DNA of 64,000 bases. It comes from Bradyrhizobium arachidis (GTDB taxonomy: Bacteria; Pseudomonadota; Alphaproteobacteria; Rhizobiales; Xanthobacteraceae). A program made the position numbers and the translations under genes. Under the pieces are notes generated by a model. It was not told where the DNA came from and made no database searches. It worked only from the letters and a program-made list of their open reading frames with translations. The DNA is taken from the NCBI RefSeq assembly GCF_024758505.1, contig NZ_CP077970.1:9007501-9071500 (forward strand). The letters are read 5' to 3'. This document shows, one piece after another, positions 33,214-43,302 of this stretch. Each line of letters opens with the position of its first letter. Position 1 is the first letter of the stretch.

Positions 33214-33242
33214 TTGACGAAAAGGGACCGCTCGCTTATAAG
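33214..33242 (+). promoter_or_regulatory. Predicted sigma-70-type promoter of rpmH-rnpA-yidC
   Basis: TTGACG (33214-33219) and TATAAG (33237-33242) are separated by 17 bases, about 140 bases before the rpmH GTG. This is close to consensus and correctly placed for a strong ribosomal-protein promoter. The rest of the 350-base gap shows no other gene. Confidence 0.65.
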
Positions 33243-33381
33243 CCGCGCCGAATAGTCCGCGATGACCCGGCAGGCGCCGGGAGCGGCTCTTTTGGGCCGG
33301 AACGGGCCCGTTTTGGGCCGCATCTTCCGGACGTATCCTTCAATTCTACAGGCATATTGCCCGGTCAGCGGAGAACAACCC

Positions 33382-33516
33382 GTGAAGCGGACTTATCAAC
33401 CCAGCAAACTGGTGCGCAAGCGCCGTCACGGTTTCCGTGCCCGTCTCGCCACTGCCGGCGGCCGCAAGGTCTTGGCCGCCCGTCGCGCCCGCGGCCGCAA
33501 GCGTCTGAGCGCCTGA
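33382..33516 (+). CDS. rpmH: 50S ribosomal protein L34
   Basis: 44 residues with the full L34 sequence pattern ([20 protein letters not shown]..., ending ARGRKRLSA). It is a very basic component of the large ribosomal subunit. The start is a GTG at 33382, which gives the canonical KRTYQPSK N-terminus; the longer upstream frame is not L34. It is the first gene of the usual rpmH-rnpA-yidC block and has a near-consensus promoter at 33214. Confidence 0.98.
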   Translation: MKRTYQPSKLVRKRRHGFRARLATAGGRKVLAARRARGRKRLSA

Positions 33517-33547
33517 GCCGGACTGGCCCCCTTTTTGGGATTTCATC

Positions 33548-33922
33548 ATGGATCGGCTGAGGCAGCGGGCGGATTTCCTCGCCGTTGCCAATGGCGCGCG
33601 GGCGAACAGCTCTGCCTTCGTCCTGCAGGGACGCGCCCGCCAGGATGAAGGCCCGATCCGGATCGGCTTTACCGTTACCAGGAAGAACGGTACCGCCACC
33701 GAGCGCAACCGCATCAAGCGCAGGCTTCGCGAATTGGTGAAGCGCCTCGATCCGGTGTCGATGCATCCCCATCATGATTATGTGCTAGTGGGCCGCAGGG
33801 ACGCGCTCACACGCGACTTCGCGACCATGGTCGATGACCTCCGCACGGCGCTCGGCCGCCTCACGCGGCAGGCCGCGAAGGGGCGCGAGAAAAATCCTGC
33901 GACCAGCCGCAAACCGGATTGA
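33548..33922 (+). CDS. rnpA: Ribonuclease P protein component
   Basis: 124 residues. The family core is present: RLRQRADFLAVANGARANSSAFVLQ at the N-terminus and the RNR signature in ATERNRIKRRLRELVKRL. It binds RNase P RNA and helps cleave tRNA 5' leaders. The gene starts 31 bases after rpmH and ends 16 bases before yidC, so it is co-transcribed. The C-terminus is a basic tail (RQAAKGREKNPATSRKPD). Confidence 0.96.
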   Translation: MDRLRQRADFLAVANGARANSSAFVLQGRARQDEGPIRIGFTVTRKNGTATERNRIKRRLRELVKRLDPVSMHPHHDYVLVGRRDALTRDFATMVDDLRTALGRLTRQAAKGREKNPATSRKPD

Positions 33923-33938
33923 TGACGAGACCCCAGAG

Positions 33939-35804
33939 ATGACCGACAATCGCAACACCATCCTCGCCGTCATTCTGTCCGGCCTCGTGCTGATCGCCTG
34001 GCAGTATTTCTACAACGTGCCGCAGATGGAGCGGCAGCGCGCGCAGAGCCAGGTCCAGGCCGAGTTGCAGAAGAACGCGCCGCAGCCCAACGCGACCGCG
34101 ACGCCGGGAGCCGCCCCGCAGGCCGGCGGCACCACGCCGCAGGCCGCGCCCGGCGCCAACCAGCAGGCCCAGCCGGTCGTCAGCCGCAGCGCTGCAATCG
34201 CCGCCTCGCCACGCGTGAAGATCGACACGCCCCGCCTCACCGGCTCGATCTCCCTGAAGGGCGCGCGCATCGACGATCTCGCGCTGGTGCAGTACCGCGA
34301 CACGGTCGACCCGAAGTCGCCGGCCATCATCCTCTATTCGCCCTCCGGCACCGCAGAACCTTACTATGCCGAGTTCGGCTGGGTGGCCGCGGCGGGCTCG
34401 ACGGTGCGGATGCCCGACGCCACCACCGTGTGGCAGCAGGAGGGTTCGGGCGAGCTGACGCCGACCTCGCCGGTGACGCTGAAATACGACAATGGCGAGG
34501 GCCTCACCTTCCGTCGCAAGATCTCGGTCGACGAGCGCTATCTCTTCACCATCAAGGACGAGGTGACCAATGTCGGCAACGCGCCGGTCACGCTCTATCC
34601 GTTCGCGCTGATCTCGCGCCACGGCACGCCGCAGGTCTCCGGCTATTACATCCTGCATGAAGGCCTGATCGGCTATCTCGGCGATCACGGCCTGCAGGAA
34701 TACGGCTACAAGAAGATGGACGAGACCGGGCGGGTGCCCTTCAAGGCCACCAATGGCTGGCTCGGCATCACCGACAAGTACTGGGCCTCGGCATTGCTGC
34801 CCGACACCAGCGCGCAGTTGCAGGCGAGCTTCTCGTCGAACCTCAGCAACAATCTGCGCAAATACCAGACCGACTATCTGCTCGACCCGCAGACGATCGC
34901 GATCGGCGGCACCGGCAGCGCCAATGCGCGGCTGTTCGCGGGCGCCAAGGAAGCCGGCGTCGTCGGCATCAACTTCCCGTTCACCGGGCTCGGCGGCTAC
35001 AACAAGGAGCTCGGCCTCAACCATTTCGATCTTCTGATCGACTGGGGCTGGTTCTACTTCATCACAAAGCCGATGTTCCTCGGCCTCGATTTCTTCTATC
35101 GCCTGTTCGGCAATTTCGGCGTCTCGATCCTGCTCGTCACCGTGATCGTGAAGCTTCTGTTCTTCCCGCTCGCCAATAAGTCCTACGCCTCGATGGCGAA
35201 GATGAAGTCGGTGCAGCCGCAGCTCCAGGCGCTGAAGGAACGCTTCCCCGACGACAAGGTGAAGCAGCAGCAGGAGATGATGGAGATCTACCGCAAGGAG
35301 AAGATCAACCCGGTCGCAGGCTGTCTGCCCGTGCTGATCCAGATCCCGGTGTTCTTCTCGCTCTACAAGGTGCTGTTCGTCACCATCGAGATGCGGCACG
35401 CGCCGTTCATTGGCTGGATCAAGGACCTCTCGGCGCCGGATCCGACCAATCTGTTCAACCTGTTCGGCGTGATCCCGTTCGATCCGACCACGATCCCGCT
35501 GTTCGGCCATTATCTCTGGCTCGGCATCTGGCCGATCGTCATGGGCATCACGATGTGGTTCCAGATGAAGCTGAACCCGACGCCGCCGGATCCGACGCAG
35601 AAGATCATCTTCGACTGGATGCCGCTGATCTTCACCTTCATGCTGGCGGGCTTCCCGGCCGGACTCGTGATCTACTGGGCCTGGAACAACCTGCTCTCGG
35701 TGATCCAGCAGAGCTTTATCATGCGCCGCAACGGCGTGAAGGTGGAGCTGTTCGACAACATTCGCAGCTCGTTCAAAAAAAAAGTGACGACTGAGGCGAC
35801 GTAG
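33939..35804 (+). CDS. yidC: Membrane protein insertase YidC
   Basis: 621 residues, inner membrane. The first helix (TILAVILSGLVLIAWQYFYNVPQMERQR) is followed by an Ala/Gln/Pro-rich linker, a large periplasmic domain (about 90-360) and the insertase core: FGNFGVSILLVTVIVKLLFFPLANKSYASMAKMK..., then VAGCLPVLIQIPVFFSLYKVL and later helices. It ends with a Lys-rich tail. The ATG at 33939 follows GAGAC. It inserts proteins with or without SecYEG. A run of nine A (35775-35783) encodes the Lys tail and is unusual in this GC-rich sequence. Confidence 0.97.
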   Translation: MTDNRNTILAVILSGLVLIAWQYFYNVPQMERQRAQSQVQAELQKNAPQPNATATPGAAPQAGGTTPQAAPGANQQAQPVVSRSAAIAASPRVKIDTPRLTGSISLKGARIDDLALVQYRDTVDPKSPAIILYSPSGTAEPYYAEFGWVAAAGSTVRMPDATTVWQQEGSGELTPTSPVTLKYDNGEGLTFRRKISVDERYLFTIKDEVTNVGNAPVTLYPFALISRHGTPQVSGYYILHEGLIGYLGDHGLQEYGYKKMDETGRVPFKATNGWLGITDKYWASALLPDTSAQLQASFSSNLSNNLRKYQTDYLLDPQTIAIGGTGSANARLFAGAKEAGVVGINFPFTGLGGYNKELGLNHFDLLIDWGWFYFITKPMFLGLDFFYRLFGNFGVSILLVTVIVKLLFFPLANKSYASMAKMKSVQPQLQALKERFPDDKVKQQQEMMEIYRKEKINPVAGCLPVLIQIPVFFSLYKVLFVTIEMRHAPFIGWIKDLSAPDPTNLFNLFGVIPFDPTTIPLFGHYLWLGIWPIVMGITMWFQMKLNPTPPDPTQKIIFDWMPLIFTFMLAGFPAGLVIYWAWNNLLSVIQQSFIMRRNGVKVELFDNIRSSFKKKVTTEAT

Positions 35805-35813
35805 ACTCACTCT

Positions 35814-35889
35814 CGTCATTCCGGGGCGATGCGAAGCATCGAGCCCGGAATCTCGAGATTCCGGGTTCGCTTCGCGCCCCGGAATGACG
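35814..35889. repeat. Palindromic intergenic repeat, family C copy 3
   Basis: cgtcattccggggcgatgcgaagcatcg and cgcgccccggaatgacg ends enclose cccggaatctcgagattccggg, itself a perfect palindrome. It sits between yidC and engB. Confidence 0.88.
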
Positions 35890-35909
35890 GCGAAAACAAT
35901 GGGCTTCGC

Positions 35910-36563
35910 ATGACCGACGACATCGATGCGAAGCTGATCGAAGCCGGGCGAAAGCTGTTCGCCGGCGACTGGCAGTTCATCTGGGCCGCACCCGCGATCG
36001 AGCAGCTGCCGCCGATGGCGGGGCTCGAGATCGCCTTTGCAGGCCGCTCCAATGTCGGCAAGTCCAGCCTCATCAATGCGCTCACCGGCCGCAACAGCCT
36101 CGCGCGCACCTCGCACACGCCGGGCCGCACGCAGGAACTGATCTTCTTCGACGGACCTCCCAACTCCGGCCTGCGCCTCGTCGACATGCCCGGCTATGGC
36201 TATGCCAAGGCCCCCAAGACGCAAGTGGCATCCTGGACCGAGCTGATCCACAAGTTCCTGCAGGGACGCGCCTCGCTCGCCCGCGTCTATGTGCTGATCG
36301 ACGCGCGGCACGGGCTGAAGGACGTCGATCTGGAAATCCTCAAGACGCTCGACCGCACCGCCGTCAGCTACCAGATCGTGCTGACCAAGACCGACCAGGT
36401 GAAGGCGTCCGAACTCGCCGCAACGATCGCCGAGACCGAGGCGGCGCTGGCAAAACATCCGGCGGCGTTCCCGCATGTGCTTTCGACCTCCTCGCGCTCC
36501 GGCACCGGCATGGCGGAACTGCGCGCGGCGATCGTGCGCCTGCTCGAAGAGCGCGGCGCGTGA
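35910..36563 (+). CDS. engB: Ribosome biogenesis GTPase EngB/YihA
   Basis: 217 residues. The GTPase motifs are [17 protein letters not shown] (G1), [10 protein letters not shown] (G2), [12 protein letters not shown] (G3), LTKTDQVK (G4) and STSSRSG (G5). It is needed for assembly of the 50S subunit. The ATG at 35910 was chosen because the longer frame upstream is translated repeat sequence. Its stop codon overlaps the start of the DUF423 gene by one base. Confidence 0.96.
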   Translation: MTDDIDAKLIEAGRKLFAGDWQFIWAAPAIEQLPPMAGLEIAFAGRSNVGKSSLINALTGRNSLARTSHTPGRTQELIFFDGPPNSGLRLVDMPGYGYAKAPKTQVASWTELIHKFLQGRASLARVYVLIDARHGLKDVDLEILKTLDRTAVSYQIVLTKTDQVKASELAATIAETEAALAKHPAAFPHVLSTSSRSGTGMAELRAAIVRLLEERGA

Positions 36564-36934
36564 TGCCGTTGTCGTTTCGCCTGCTGATCGCGCTTGCCGG
36601 TTTGATGGGCGCCTCCGGCGTCGCGCTGGCGGCAGCCTCGGCGCACGGCGCCGATGCCAGCCGGCTTGCCTCCGCAAGCGCCATGTTGCTGTTTCATGCA
36701 ACGGCTATACTCGGCACAGTCGCACTGCTCTCGCGGGGGATTCTGCATGGCGGAATTGGCCTCGCCGCCGCCTTCGGCTTCGTGATCGCGGCCGCGCTGT
36801 TCGCGGGCGACCTCACCTTGCGGCAATATGCCGGCCACGGACTGTTTCCCATGGCCGCACCGACCGGCGGCACGCTGTTGATCGCGAGCTGGCTCGCGGT
36901 GAGCGTGGCGGCGCTGTGGCCGAAGGGCAAATAG
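36563..36934 (+). CDS. DUF423 family membrane protein
   Basis: 123 residues with four hydrophobic segments (LLIALAGLMGASGVALAAASAHG, MLLFHATAILGTVALLS, GLAAAFGFVIAAALFAGDL, GGTLLIASWLAVSVAAL). This matches the DUF423/YgdD layout, including the conserved AHG turn after helix 1, the FHA motif in helix 2 and the APTGG near the end. The function of the family is not established. It starts on the last base of the engB stop codon, so it is coupled to that gene. Confidence 0.85.
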   Translation: MPLSFRLLIALAGLMGASGVALAAASAHGADASRLASASAMLLFHATAILGTVALLSRGILHGGIGLAAAFGFVIAAALFAGDLTLRQYAGHGLFPMAAPTGGTLLIASWLAVSVAALWPKGK

Positions 36935-36950
36935 AGGTCGCACTGTGCTT

Positions 36951-37120
36951 ACCCTCCCCTGGAGGGGGAGGGTCGACTCGCATTGAGCGCAGCGAAATGT
37001 GAGACGGGGTGGGGTGATCTCTCCACTCGGGCACCATCTCAATGGATAGACTTTCACCCCACCCCGCTACGCATTCCGCTTCGCTCCATGCGTAGCGACC
37101 CTCCCCCTCCAGGGGAGGGT
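36951..37120. repeat. Palindromic intergenic repeat, family F
   Basis: Outer arms accctcccctggagggggaggg and ccctccccctccaggggagggt are complementary, with inner gacggggtggggtg / caccccaccccgc. It lies between the DUF423 gene and argB. It was seen only once in this window. Confidence 0.85.
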
Positions 37121-37195
37121 GAAGAACACGACTTTGCACCTCGGCCGCCAATCGGATAGAAGCGGCCCGACAGTCCCGCCAGCGAGATCCGCCTC

Positions 37196-38083
37196 ATGAC
37201 CGACATTTCACCGCTCGATCAGGCCCGCATCCTGTCCGAAGCGCTGCCGCACATGCAGCAGTACGACGAAGAAACCATCGTCATCAAATATGGCGGCCAC
37301 GCCATGGGCGACGAGGAGACCGCGAAGAATTTTGCGCGCGACATCGTGCTGCTCGAGCAGACCGCGATCAATCCGGTGGTCGTGCACGGCGGCGGGCCGC
37401 AGATCGCAACCATGCTCAAGCGGCTCGGCATCCAGTCGGAGTTCGCAGCCGGCCTGCGTATCACCGATGCCGCGACCATCGAGATCGTCGAGATGGTGCT
37501 GGCCGGCTCGGTCAACAAGCAGATCGTCGGCTACATCAATGAGGCCGGCGGCAAGGCCGTGGGGCTATCAGGCAAGGACGGCAACATGGTGAAGGCGTCG
37601 AAGACGACGCGTACCATGATCGATCCGGATTCGAACATCGAGAAGGCGATCGACCTCGGCTTCGTCGGCGACCCCGAGAAGGTCGACCTCACGCTGCTCA
37701 ATCAGCTGATCGGCTACGAGCTGATCCCGGTGCTGGCGCCGCTCGCGACCTCGAAGGACGGCCAGACGCTGAACGTCAATGCCGACACTTTTGCCGGTGC
37801 GGTTGCCGGTGCGCTGAAGGCAAAACGTCTGCTGCTGCTCACCGACGTGCCAGGCGTGCTCGACAAGTCGAAAAAGCTGATCCCGCAGCTTTCGATCAAG
37901 GATGCGCGAAAACTGATCGCCGACGGCACGATTTCCGGCGGCATGATCCCGAAGGTCGAGACCTGCATCTACGCGCTGGAACAGGGCGTGCAGGGCGTCG
38001 TCATCATCGACGGCAAGATGCAGCACGCCGTGCTGCTCGAGCTCTTCACCAACCAGGGCACAGGCACGCTGATCCACAAGTGA
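37196..38083 (+). CDS. argB: Acetylglutamate kinase
   Basis: 295 residues. It phosphorylates N-acetyl-L-glutamate in arginine synthesis. The kinase features are clear: [11 protein letters not shown] near residue 28, [12 protein letters not shown], the [31 protein letters not shown] nucleotide region and [26 protein letters not shown]. The N-terminal helix is of the type found in arginine-sensitive enzymes, so feedback inhibition by arginine is likely. The gene lies 262 bases after the DUF423 gene and stands at the start of a group of biosynthetic genes. Confidence 0.97.
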   Translation: MTDISPLDQARILSEALPHMQQYDEETIVIKYGGHAMGDEETAKNFARDIVLLEQTAINPVVVHGGGPQIATMLKRLGIQSEFAAGLRITDAATIEIVEMVLAGSVNKQIVGYINEAGGKAVGLSGKDGNMVKASKTTRTMIDPDSNIEKAIDLGFVGDPEKVDLTLLNQLIGYELIPVLAPLATSKDGQTLNVNADTFAGAVAGALKAKRLLLLTDVPGVLDKSKKLIPQLSIKDARKLIADGTISGGMIPKVETCIYALEQGVQGVVIIDGKMQHAVLLELFTNQGTGTLIHK

Positions 38084-38109
38084 TGGGCGAGCGGCCGAGA
38101 AAAGAGGGT

Positions 38110-38221
38110 GTCATGCCCGGGCTTGTCCCGGGCATCCACGACCTTTCTTCTCGCGGCCAAGGCGTGGATGGCCGGGACTTGTCCGTTGAGACGCGCTCCG
38201 CGCGTTTGCTCGGCCATGACG
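38110..38221. repeat. Palindromic intergenic repeat, family D copy 1
   Basis: gtcatgcccgggcttgtcccgggcatccacg at one end and ggcgtggatggccgggac...ggccatgac at the other. It overlaps the false N-terminal extension of the next gene. Other copies: 43198, 45001, 61791. Confidence 0.85.
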
Positions 38222-38268
38222 AACGGAGAGAGAGGCGCCACCGTCGCTCACCTCTCACACGATTCCTC

Positions 38269-39255
38269 ATGACGCTGCCCGCAGCGGTTATTTCTTTCTT
38301 TGCTTCCGCTGCACCCGCCTTCGCCGACCTGAAAATCTGCAATCGCATGAGCTACGTCGTCGAGGCCGCGATCGGCATCGACGACAAGGCGGCGACCGCG
38401 ACGCGCGGCTGGTTCCGCATCGATCCCGCGACCTGCCGCGTCGTCGTGCAGGGCACGCTCGCCGCCGACCGCATCCTGCTCAACGCCCGCGCGCTCGGCG
38501 TCTACGGCGCCTCGCCGATCCCGCAGAACGGCAGCGACATGCTCTGCGTGGCGCAGGAGAATTTTGTCATCGCGGCCGCGCGGCAGTGCCGCAGCGGACA
38601 GACGCAGGCGCCCTTCACCCAGATCACGCCGACGCAGACCGACGACGGCAATCTCGTCGCCTATCTCGCCGAGGACAGCGAATATGACGACGAGCAGGCC
38701 CGTCTCGCCGGCATCCAGCGCCTGCTGGCGATCGCCGGCTACGACGCCGGCGCGATCGACGGCGTCGACGGACCGAAGACGCAAGGCGCCCTCTCCGCTT
38801 TCCTGAAAAGCCGCGGGCTCGCCCCCGACATCGTGCAGTCGCCAAACTTCTTCAAGACCATGGTGGATGCAGTGCAGACGCCGTCGGCGAGCGGGCTGAC
38901 CTGGTGCAACGACACGCCGCACAAGGTGATGGCGGCGGTCGCGACCGACGACGGCAAGTCGGTGACGAGCCGCGGCTGGTATCGCATCGATCCCGGCAAA
39001 TGCCTGCACCCCGACGTGACGGGCACGCCAAGACAGGTCTACAGCTTTGCGGAAGCGGTCGATGCCGACAACCGCGCGATCAAGCTGAAGGACAAGCCAC
39101 TCAACTGGGGCGGCGAGAAGCAGCTCTGCACGCGCGAGACGAAGTTCGAGACCAACGAGCAGAATGATTGCCCGGCGCGCGGATTTGCGGCAACGGGATT
39201 TGGCGCGGTCGATATGAGCAGCGGTGGCAAGACGCTGCGGTTTGCGATGCCGTGA
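38269..39255 (+). CDS. Exported protein: DUF1036 - peptidoglycan-binding - DUF1036
   Basis: About 328 residues. The ATG at 38269 gives a good signal peptide (MTLPAAVISFFASAAPAFA); the longer frame upstream is translated repeat. The mature protein begins with a DUF1036 domain (LKICNRMSYVVEAAIGI...TRGWFRIDPATCRVV). A peptidoglycan-binding-like helical segment follows (IQRLLAIAGYDAGAIDGVDGPKTQGALSAFLKSRG). A second DUF1036 domain completes it (LTWCNDTPHKVMAAVAT...SRGWYRIDPGKCLHP). It is probably periplasmic and may bind the cell wall. The molecular function is unknown. Confidence 0.8.
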   Translation: MTLPAAVISFFASAAPAFADLKICNRMSYVVEAAIGIDDKAATATRGWFRIDPATCRVVVQGTLAADRILLNARALGVYGASPIPQNGSDMLCVAQENFVIAAARQCRSGQTQAPFTQITPTQTDDGNLVAYLAEDSEYDDEQARLAGIQRLLAIAGYDAGAIDGVDGPKTQGALSAFLKSRGLAPDIVQSPNFFKTMVDAVQTPSASGLTWCNDTPHKVMAAVATDDGKSVTSRGWYRIDPGKCLHPDVTGTPRQVYSFAEAVDADNRAIKLKDKPLNWGGEKQLCTRETKFETNEQNDCPARGFAATGFGAVDMSSGGKTLRFAMP

Positions 39256-39288
39256 TGGCTGTGTTGCGAACGCGGTGCCACACATTCC

Positions 39289-39457
39289 GTCGTCGTCGTG
39301 GCGAAAGCCAGGACCCACTACCCCGAATGCCAGTTGCTGCGGCAGGCTCGGGCCACGAGCCTTCGCCAAACTCGATCCTGTGGTAATGGGTCCTGGATCT
39401 GCGCTCCGCTCTGCACAACGCTGCGCGTTGCCAGGGCTGCGCTTGTCCAGGACGACG
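39289..39457. repeat. Palindromic intergenic repeat, family B copy 2
   Basis: cgtcgtcgtggcgaaagccaggaccca at one end and ggtcctggatctgcgctccgct...gcttgtccaggacgacg at the other, like 20538-20679 but with a longer centre. It lies in the gap before the HAD nucleotidase gene. Confidence 0.8.
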
Positions 39458-39473
39458 AACTGAGAATGTTGTG

Positions 39474-40169
39474 ATGAAACAACCCCGCACCTTCACCCAC
39501 ATCGACACCTGGGTGTTCGACCTCGACAACACGCTCTATCCCCATCACGTGAACCTGTGGCAGCAGGTCGATTTGCGGATCACCGAGTTCGTGTGCAACT
39601 GGCTCAACGTGACGCCGGAGGACGCGCGAAAGATCCAGAAGGATTATTACCAGCGTTTTGGTACCACCATGCGCGGGATGATGACCCTGCATGGCGTGCA
39701 CGCCGACGACTACCTTGCCTATGTGCACAGGATCGACCATTCGCCGCTGGAGCCGAACCCGGAGCTCGGCGCGGCGATCACGAAACTGCCGGGGCGAAAA
39801 CTGATCCTGACCAACGGCTCGGTCGACCATGTCGACGCGGTGCTGGCAAGGCTCGGGCTTGGCGACCATTTCGATGCGGTGTTCGACATCATCGCGGCGA
39901 ATTTCGAGCCAAAGCCGGCGCGGCAGACCTACGAAAAATTTCTCAGCAATCACGCGGTCGATCCGGCCCACGCCGCGATGTTCGAGGACCTCGCCCGCAA
40001 CCTCGTCGTCCCCCACGACCTCGGCATGACCACGGTGCTGGTCGTGCCCGACGGCACGCAAGAGGTGGTCCGCGAGGACTGGGAACTGGAGGGGCGCGAC
40101 GCCGCCCATGTCGACCATGTCACGGATGATCTGGCGGGGTTTTTGGCGGGGTTGTCGGGCCCGAAATGA
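39474..40169 (+). CDS. HAD-family pyrimidine 5'-nucleotidase (SDT1/PynA-like)
   Basis: 231 residues of the haloacid dehalogenase superfamily. Motif I is TWVFDLDNTLYP (nucleophile Asp), motif II is KLILTNGSVDHVD (Thr), the Lys is in FEPKPARQTYEKF, and motif III is AAMFEDLARNLVVPHDLGMTTV. The DNTLYP form and the GTTMRGM segment fit the subgroup annotated as pyrimidine 5'-nucleotidase. It would dephosphorylate UMP or CMP, but substrate choice in this family is broad. A TTG/GTG-ATG pair precedes the gene; I used the ATG. Confidence 0.85.
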   Translation: MKQPRTFTHIDTWVFDLDNTLYPHHVNLWQQVDLRITEFVCNWLNVTPEDARKIQKDYYQRFGTTMRGMMTLHGVHADDYLAYVHRIDHSPLEPNPELGAAITKLPGRKLILTNGSVDHVDAVLARLGLGDHFDAVFDIIAANFEPKPARQTYEKFLSNHAVDPAHAAMFEDLARNLVVPHDLGMTTVLVVPDGTQEVVREDWELEGRDAAHVDHVTDDLAGFLAGLSGPK

Positions 40170-40170
40170 C

Positions 40171-40270
40171 CGTCATACCCCGCGAAGGCGGGGTATCCAG
40201 TAATCACTGCCATCTCGATTCATCACAACCGCCGCGGCCTACTGGATCACCCGCTTTCGCGGGTGATGAC
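40171..40270. repeat. Palindromic intergenic repeat, family E copy 2
   Basis: cgtcataccccgcgaaggcggggtatccagtaa and ctactggatcacccgctttcgcgggtgatgac ends. It sits between the nucleotidase gene and dapD. Confidence 0.85.
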
Positions 40271-40356
40271 TGCGAACCAAGCTTGACTCTCTCCCTCCAA
40301 ATCCCGAAAAAGCGCTCCAAATCACGCAAATCCCGCCTTTCGAAGAGGAAATCCCG

Positions 40357-41202
<846 letters not shown>

Positions 41203-41210
41203 ATCCCGGT

Positions 41211-41324
41211 CTCTCACCGTCACCCTAAGGCGGCCGCGAAGCGGCCCTCAAAGGGCGACGGCCCGGCCGGATCTCGGCCATTCATCCTTCGAGGCTCGCT
41301 ACGCTCTCACCTCAGGATGACGGG
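41211..41324. repeat. Repeat-like intergenic sequence (family H fragment)
   Basis: The stretch carries tcaccctaaggcggccgcgaagcggccctc and tcatccttcgaggctcgctacgctctcacctcaggatgac, a pattern of short imperfect palindromes common in this type of genome. It fills most of the gap between dapD and the DUF805 gene. Confidence 0.5.
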
Positions 41325-41401
41325 GCGGGCAGCGGATCGAACCCGCCCTCCCTCCATTGCGACTTATTTCCGGGTGGCCCCTGCCGCCCGGAGGTTTTGT
41401 C

Positions 41402-41995
41402 ATGGACTGGACCTGGTACCTCTTCAGCTTCAACGGCCGCATCAACCGCGCCAAATTTTGGCTGGCCGGGCTGATCATCGTCTGCTGGATGGCCTTCATG
41501 GCCGCAATCGTCGCGGCGTTCGGCGCGCGCAAGTTCGGCTTCTCGGTCGACGACATCTTCAAGGTCGTTGACCCCGCCACCTATCACGCACTGTCGCGCG
41601 CCGACTTTCCGCTTGCTCTGGTCAAGCTGGTCGGTACGCCGTTGTTCACGTGGGTGTTTGCCGCAGCCGCCATCAAGCGTCTGCATGACCGCGACAAGAG
41701 CGCCTGGTGGGTTGTTCCCTTCTTCGTCCTGCCCGGCCTGATCAACCAGTTCTTGGATCGGATCAACAACGACTATATCGGCTTCACGCTCGGACTGATC
41801 TCGTTCGTCCTCGCGACCTGGGGCGGCATCGAGCTGCTGTTCTTCCGCGGCTCGCGCAAGACCAACCGCTTTGGCGCCAATCCGCTCTTCGTCTCACCCG
41901 CAAGCGAGCTCGGCTGGGACCGGAGCCACGAGCAGGAAATGGCCGCGCAGAAGGCTGGCCCGCCGCCGCAATGGCGTGTTAAGCCGGGCGCATGA
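41402..41995 (+). CDS. DUF805 family membrane protein
   Basis: 197 residues. The DUF805 opening [25 protein letters not shown] is followed by membrane segments ([74 protein letters not shown]). The [10 protein letters not shown] motif is typical. GGAGG lies before the ATG at 41402. It overlaps dapE by 4 bases, so the two are translated together. The function of the family is unknown. Confidence 0.88.
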   Translation: MDWTWYLFSFNGRINRAKFWLAGLIIVCWMAFMAAIVAAFGARKFGFSVDDIFKVVDPATYHALSRADFPLALVKLVGTPLFTWVFAAAAIKRLHDRDKSAWWVVPFFVLPGLINQFLDRINNDYIGFTLGLISFVLATWGGIELLFFRGSRKTNRFGANPLFVSPASELGWDRSHEQEMAAQKAGPPPQWRVKPGA

Positions 41996-43170
41996 CCGAT
42001 GCCCTTTCCATTGCCCGCGACCTCATCCGCTGCCCCTCCGTAACCCCGACCGATGCCGGTGCGCTGGGGGTGCTTGAAAAGCTCCTCACTGAAGCAGGCT
42101 TCACCTGCCACCGCGTGACCTTCAGCGAAGCAGGCACCGCCGATGTCGACAATCTCTATGCGCGGATCGGCACTGACGGCCCGCACATCACCTTTGCCGG
42201 CCACACCGACGTGGTGCCGCCCGGCGATGAGAGCGCCTGGAGCGTCGGTGCGTTTTCCGGCGAGGTGAAGGACGGTTTTCTGCACGGCCGCGGCGCTGTC
42301 GACATGAAGGGCGGCATCGCCTGTAGCGTCGCCGCGGTGCTGGAGCATCTCGCCGCCAATGGCGGCAAGCCGCGCACGGACGGCCAAGAATCAGGCTCGG
42401 GCTCGATCTCCTTCCTGATCACGGGCGATGAGGAAGACGTTTCCATCAACGGTACCATCAAGCTGCTGCAATGGGCTGCCGAGCGCGGCGAAAAGTTCGA
42501 TCATTGCGTGCTCGGCGAGCCGTCGAATGTCGAGACGCTCGGCGACACCATCAAGGTCGGCCGCCGCGGCTCACAATCCGGCACGCTGTATGTCGACGGC
42601 GTGCAGGGTCATGTCGCCTACCCGCATCGCGCCGCCAATCCGGTGCCGGACATTTCGCGATTGATCGTGGCGATATCAGACGAGCCGCTCGACCATGGCA
42701 GCGCGCAGTTCCAGGCCTCGAATCTCGAATTCACCTCGGTCGACGTTGGAAACACTGCCAACAACGTCATCCCCGGCCAGGCGCGCGCAAAATTCAACAT
42801 CCGCTACAATGACAACCACACGCAGGCGAGCCTGCGTGCGCTGGTCGAGGAGCGCATGACAAAAGCCTGCGGCAACCGCATCCGCGCCCGCATCGTCTGG
42901 GAGCCGTCGAACTCCAACGTGTTCGTCACCAAGCCGGGCCCGTTCACCGACCTTGCGGTGTCAGCGATCGAGGAGGTGACGGGCCGCAAGCCGGAGCTGT
43001 CGACATCAGGCGGCACCTCGGACGCGCGCTTCATTTCCAGCTATTGCCCGGTGATCGAGTTCGGCCTCGTCGGCCAGACCATGCACCAGATCGACGAACG
43101 CACACCGGTGGCGGATCTGGAGAAGCTGACGAAGGTGTATGCGGGGATACTGCAAAGGTATTTTGGGTAA
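41992..43170 (+). CDS. dapE: Succinyl-diaminopimelate desuccinylase
   Basis: 392 residues, zinc-dependent M20 peptidase family. It removes succinate from N-succinyl-LL-diaminopimelate in lysine and cell-wall synthesis. Metal-binding and catalytic motifs are [14 protein letters not shown] (His, Asp), [10 protein letters not shown] (Asp), [13 protein letters not shown] (Glu pair), [15 protein letters not shown] (Glu) and [14 protein letters not shown] (His). It starts inside the DUF805 stop codon (ATGA). The gene follows dapD closely, a common rhizobial arrangement. Confidence 0.97.
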   Translation: MTDALSIARDLIRCPSVTPTDAGALGVLEKLLTEAGFTCHRVTFSEAGTADVDNLYARIGTDGPHITFAGHTDVVPPGDESAWSVGAFSGEVKDGFLHGRGAVDMKGGIACSVAAVLEHLAANGGKPRTDGQESGSGSISFLITGDEEDVSINGTIKLLQWAAERGEKFDHCVLGEPSNVETLGDTIKVGRRGSQSGTLYVDGVQGHVAYPHRAANPVPDISRLIVAISDEPLDHGSAQFQASNLEFTSVDVGNTANNVIPGQARAKFNIRYNDNHTQASLRALVEERMTKACGNRIRARIVWEPSNSNVFVTKPGPFTDLAVSAIEEVTGRKPELSTSGGTSDARFISSYCPVIEFGLVGQTMHQIDERTPVADLEKLTKVYAGILQRYFG

Positions 43171-43197
43171 GGCTCAGCTCACGCCAATTTCTCCGCC

Positions 43198-43283
43198 GTC
43201 ATGCCCGGGCTTGTCCCGGGCATCCACGTCTTTGCGGCACCGAAGCAAGATCGTGGATGGCCGGGACAAGCCCGGCCATGACG
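43198..43283. repeat. Palindromic intergenic repeat, family D copy 2
   Basis: gtcatgcccgggcttgtcccgggcatccacg and cgtggatggccgggacaagcccggccatgac ends. It lies between the convergent genes dapE and truA and may stop transcription from both sides. Confidence 0.9.
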
Positions 43284-43302
43284 CCTGAGGCGGCATGGCG
43301 CT

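Noticed and set aside
35829..35909. N-terminal extension of EngB.
   Set aside because: It translates repeat family C. The ATG at 35910 gives the family's normal length.
33861..36701. A 946-codon minus-strand open frame across yidC and engB.
   Set aside because: It is a shadow of two well-conserved plus-strand genes and shows no recognisable domain.
38080..38268. N-terminal extension of the DUF1036 protein.
   Set aside because: The extra 63 codons are translated from palindromic repeat family D; the internal ATG gives a proper signal peptide.
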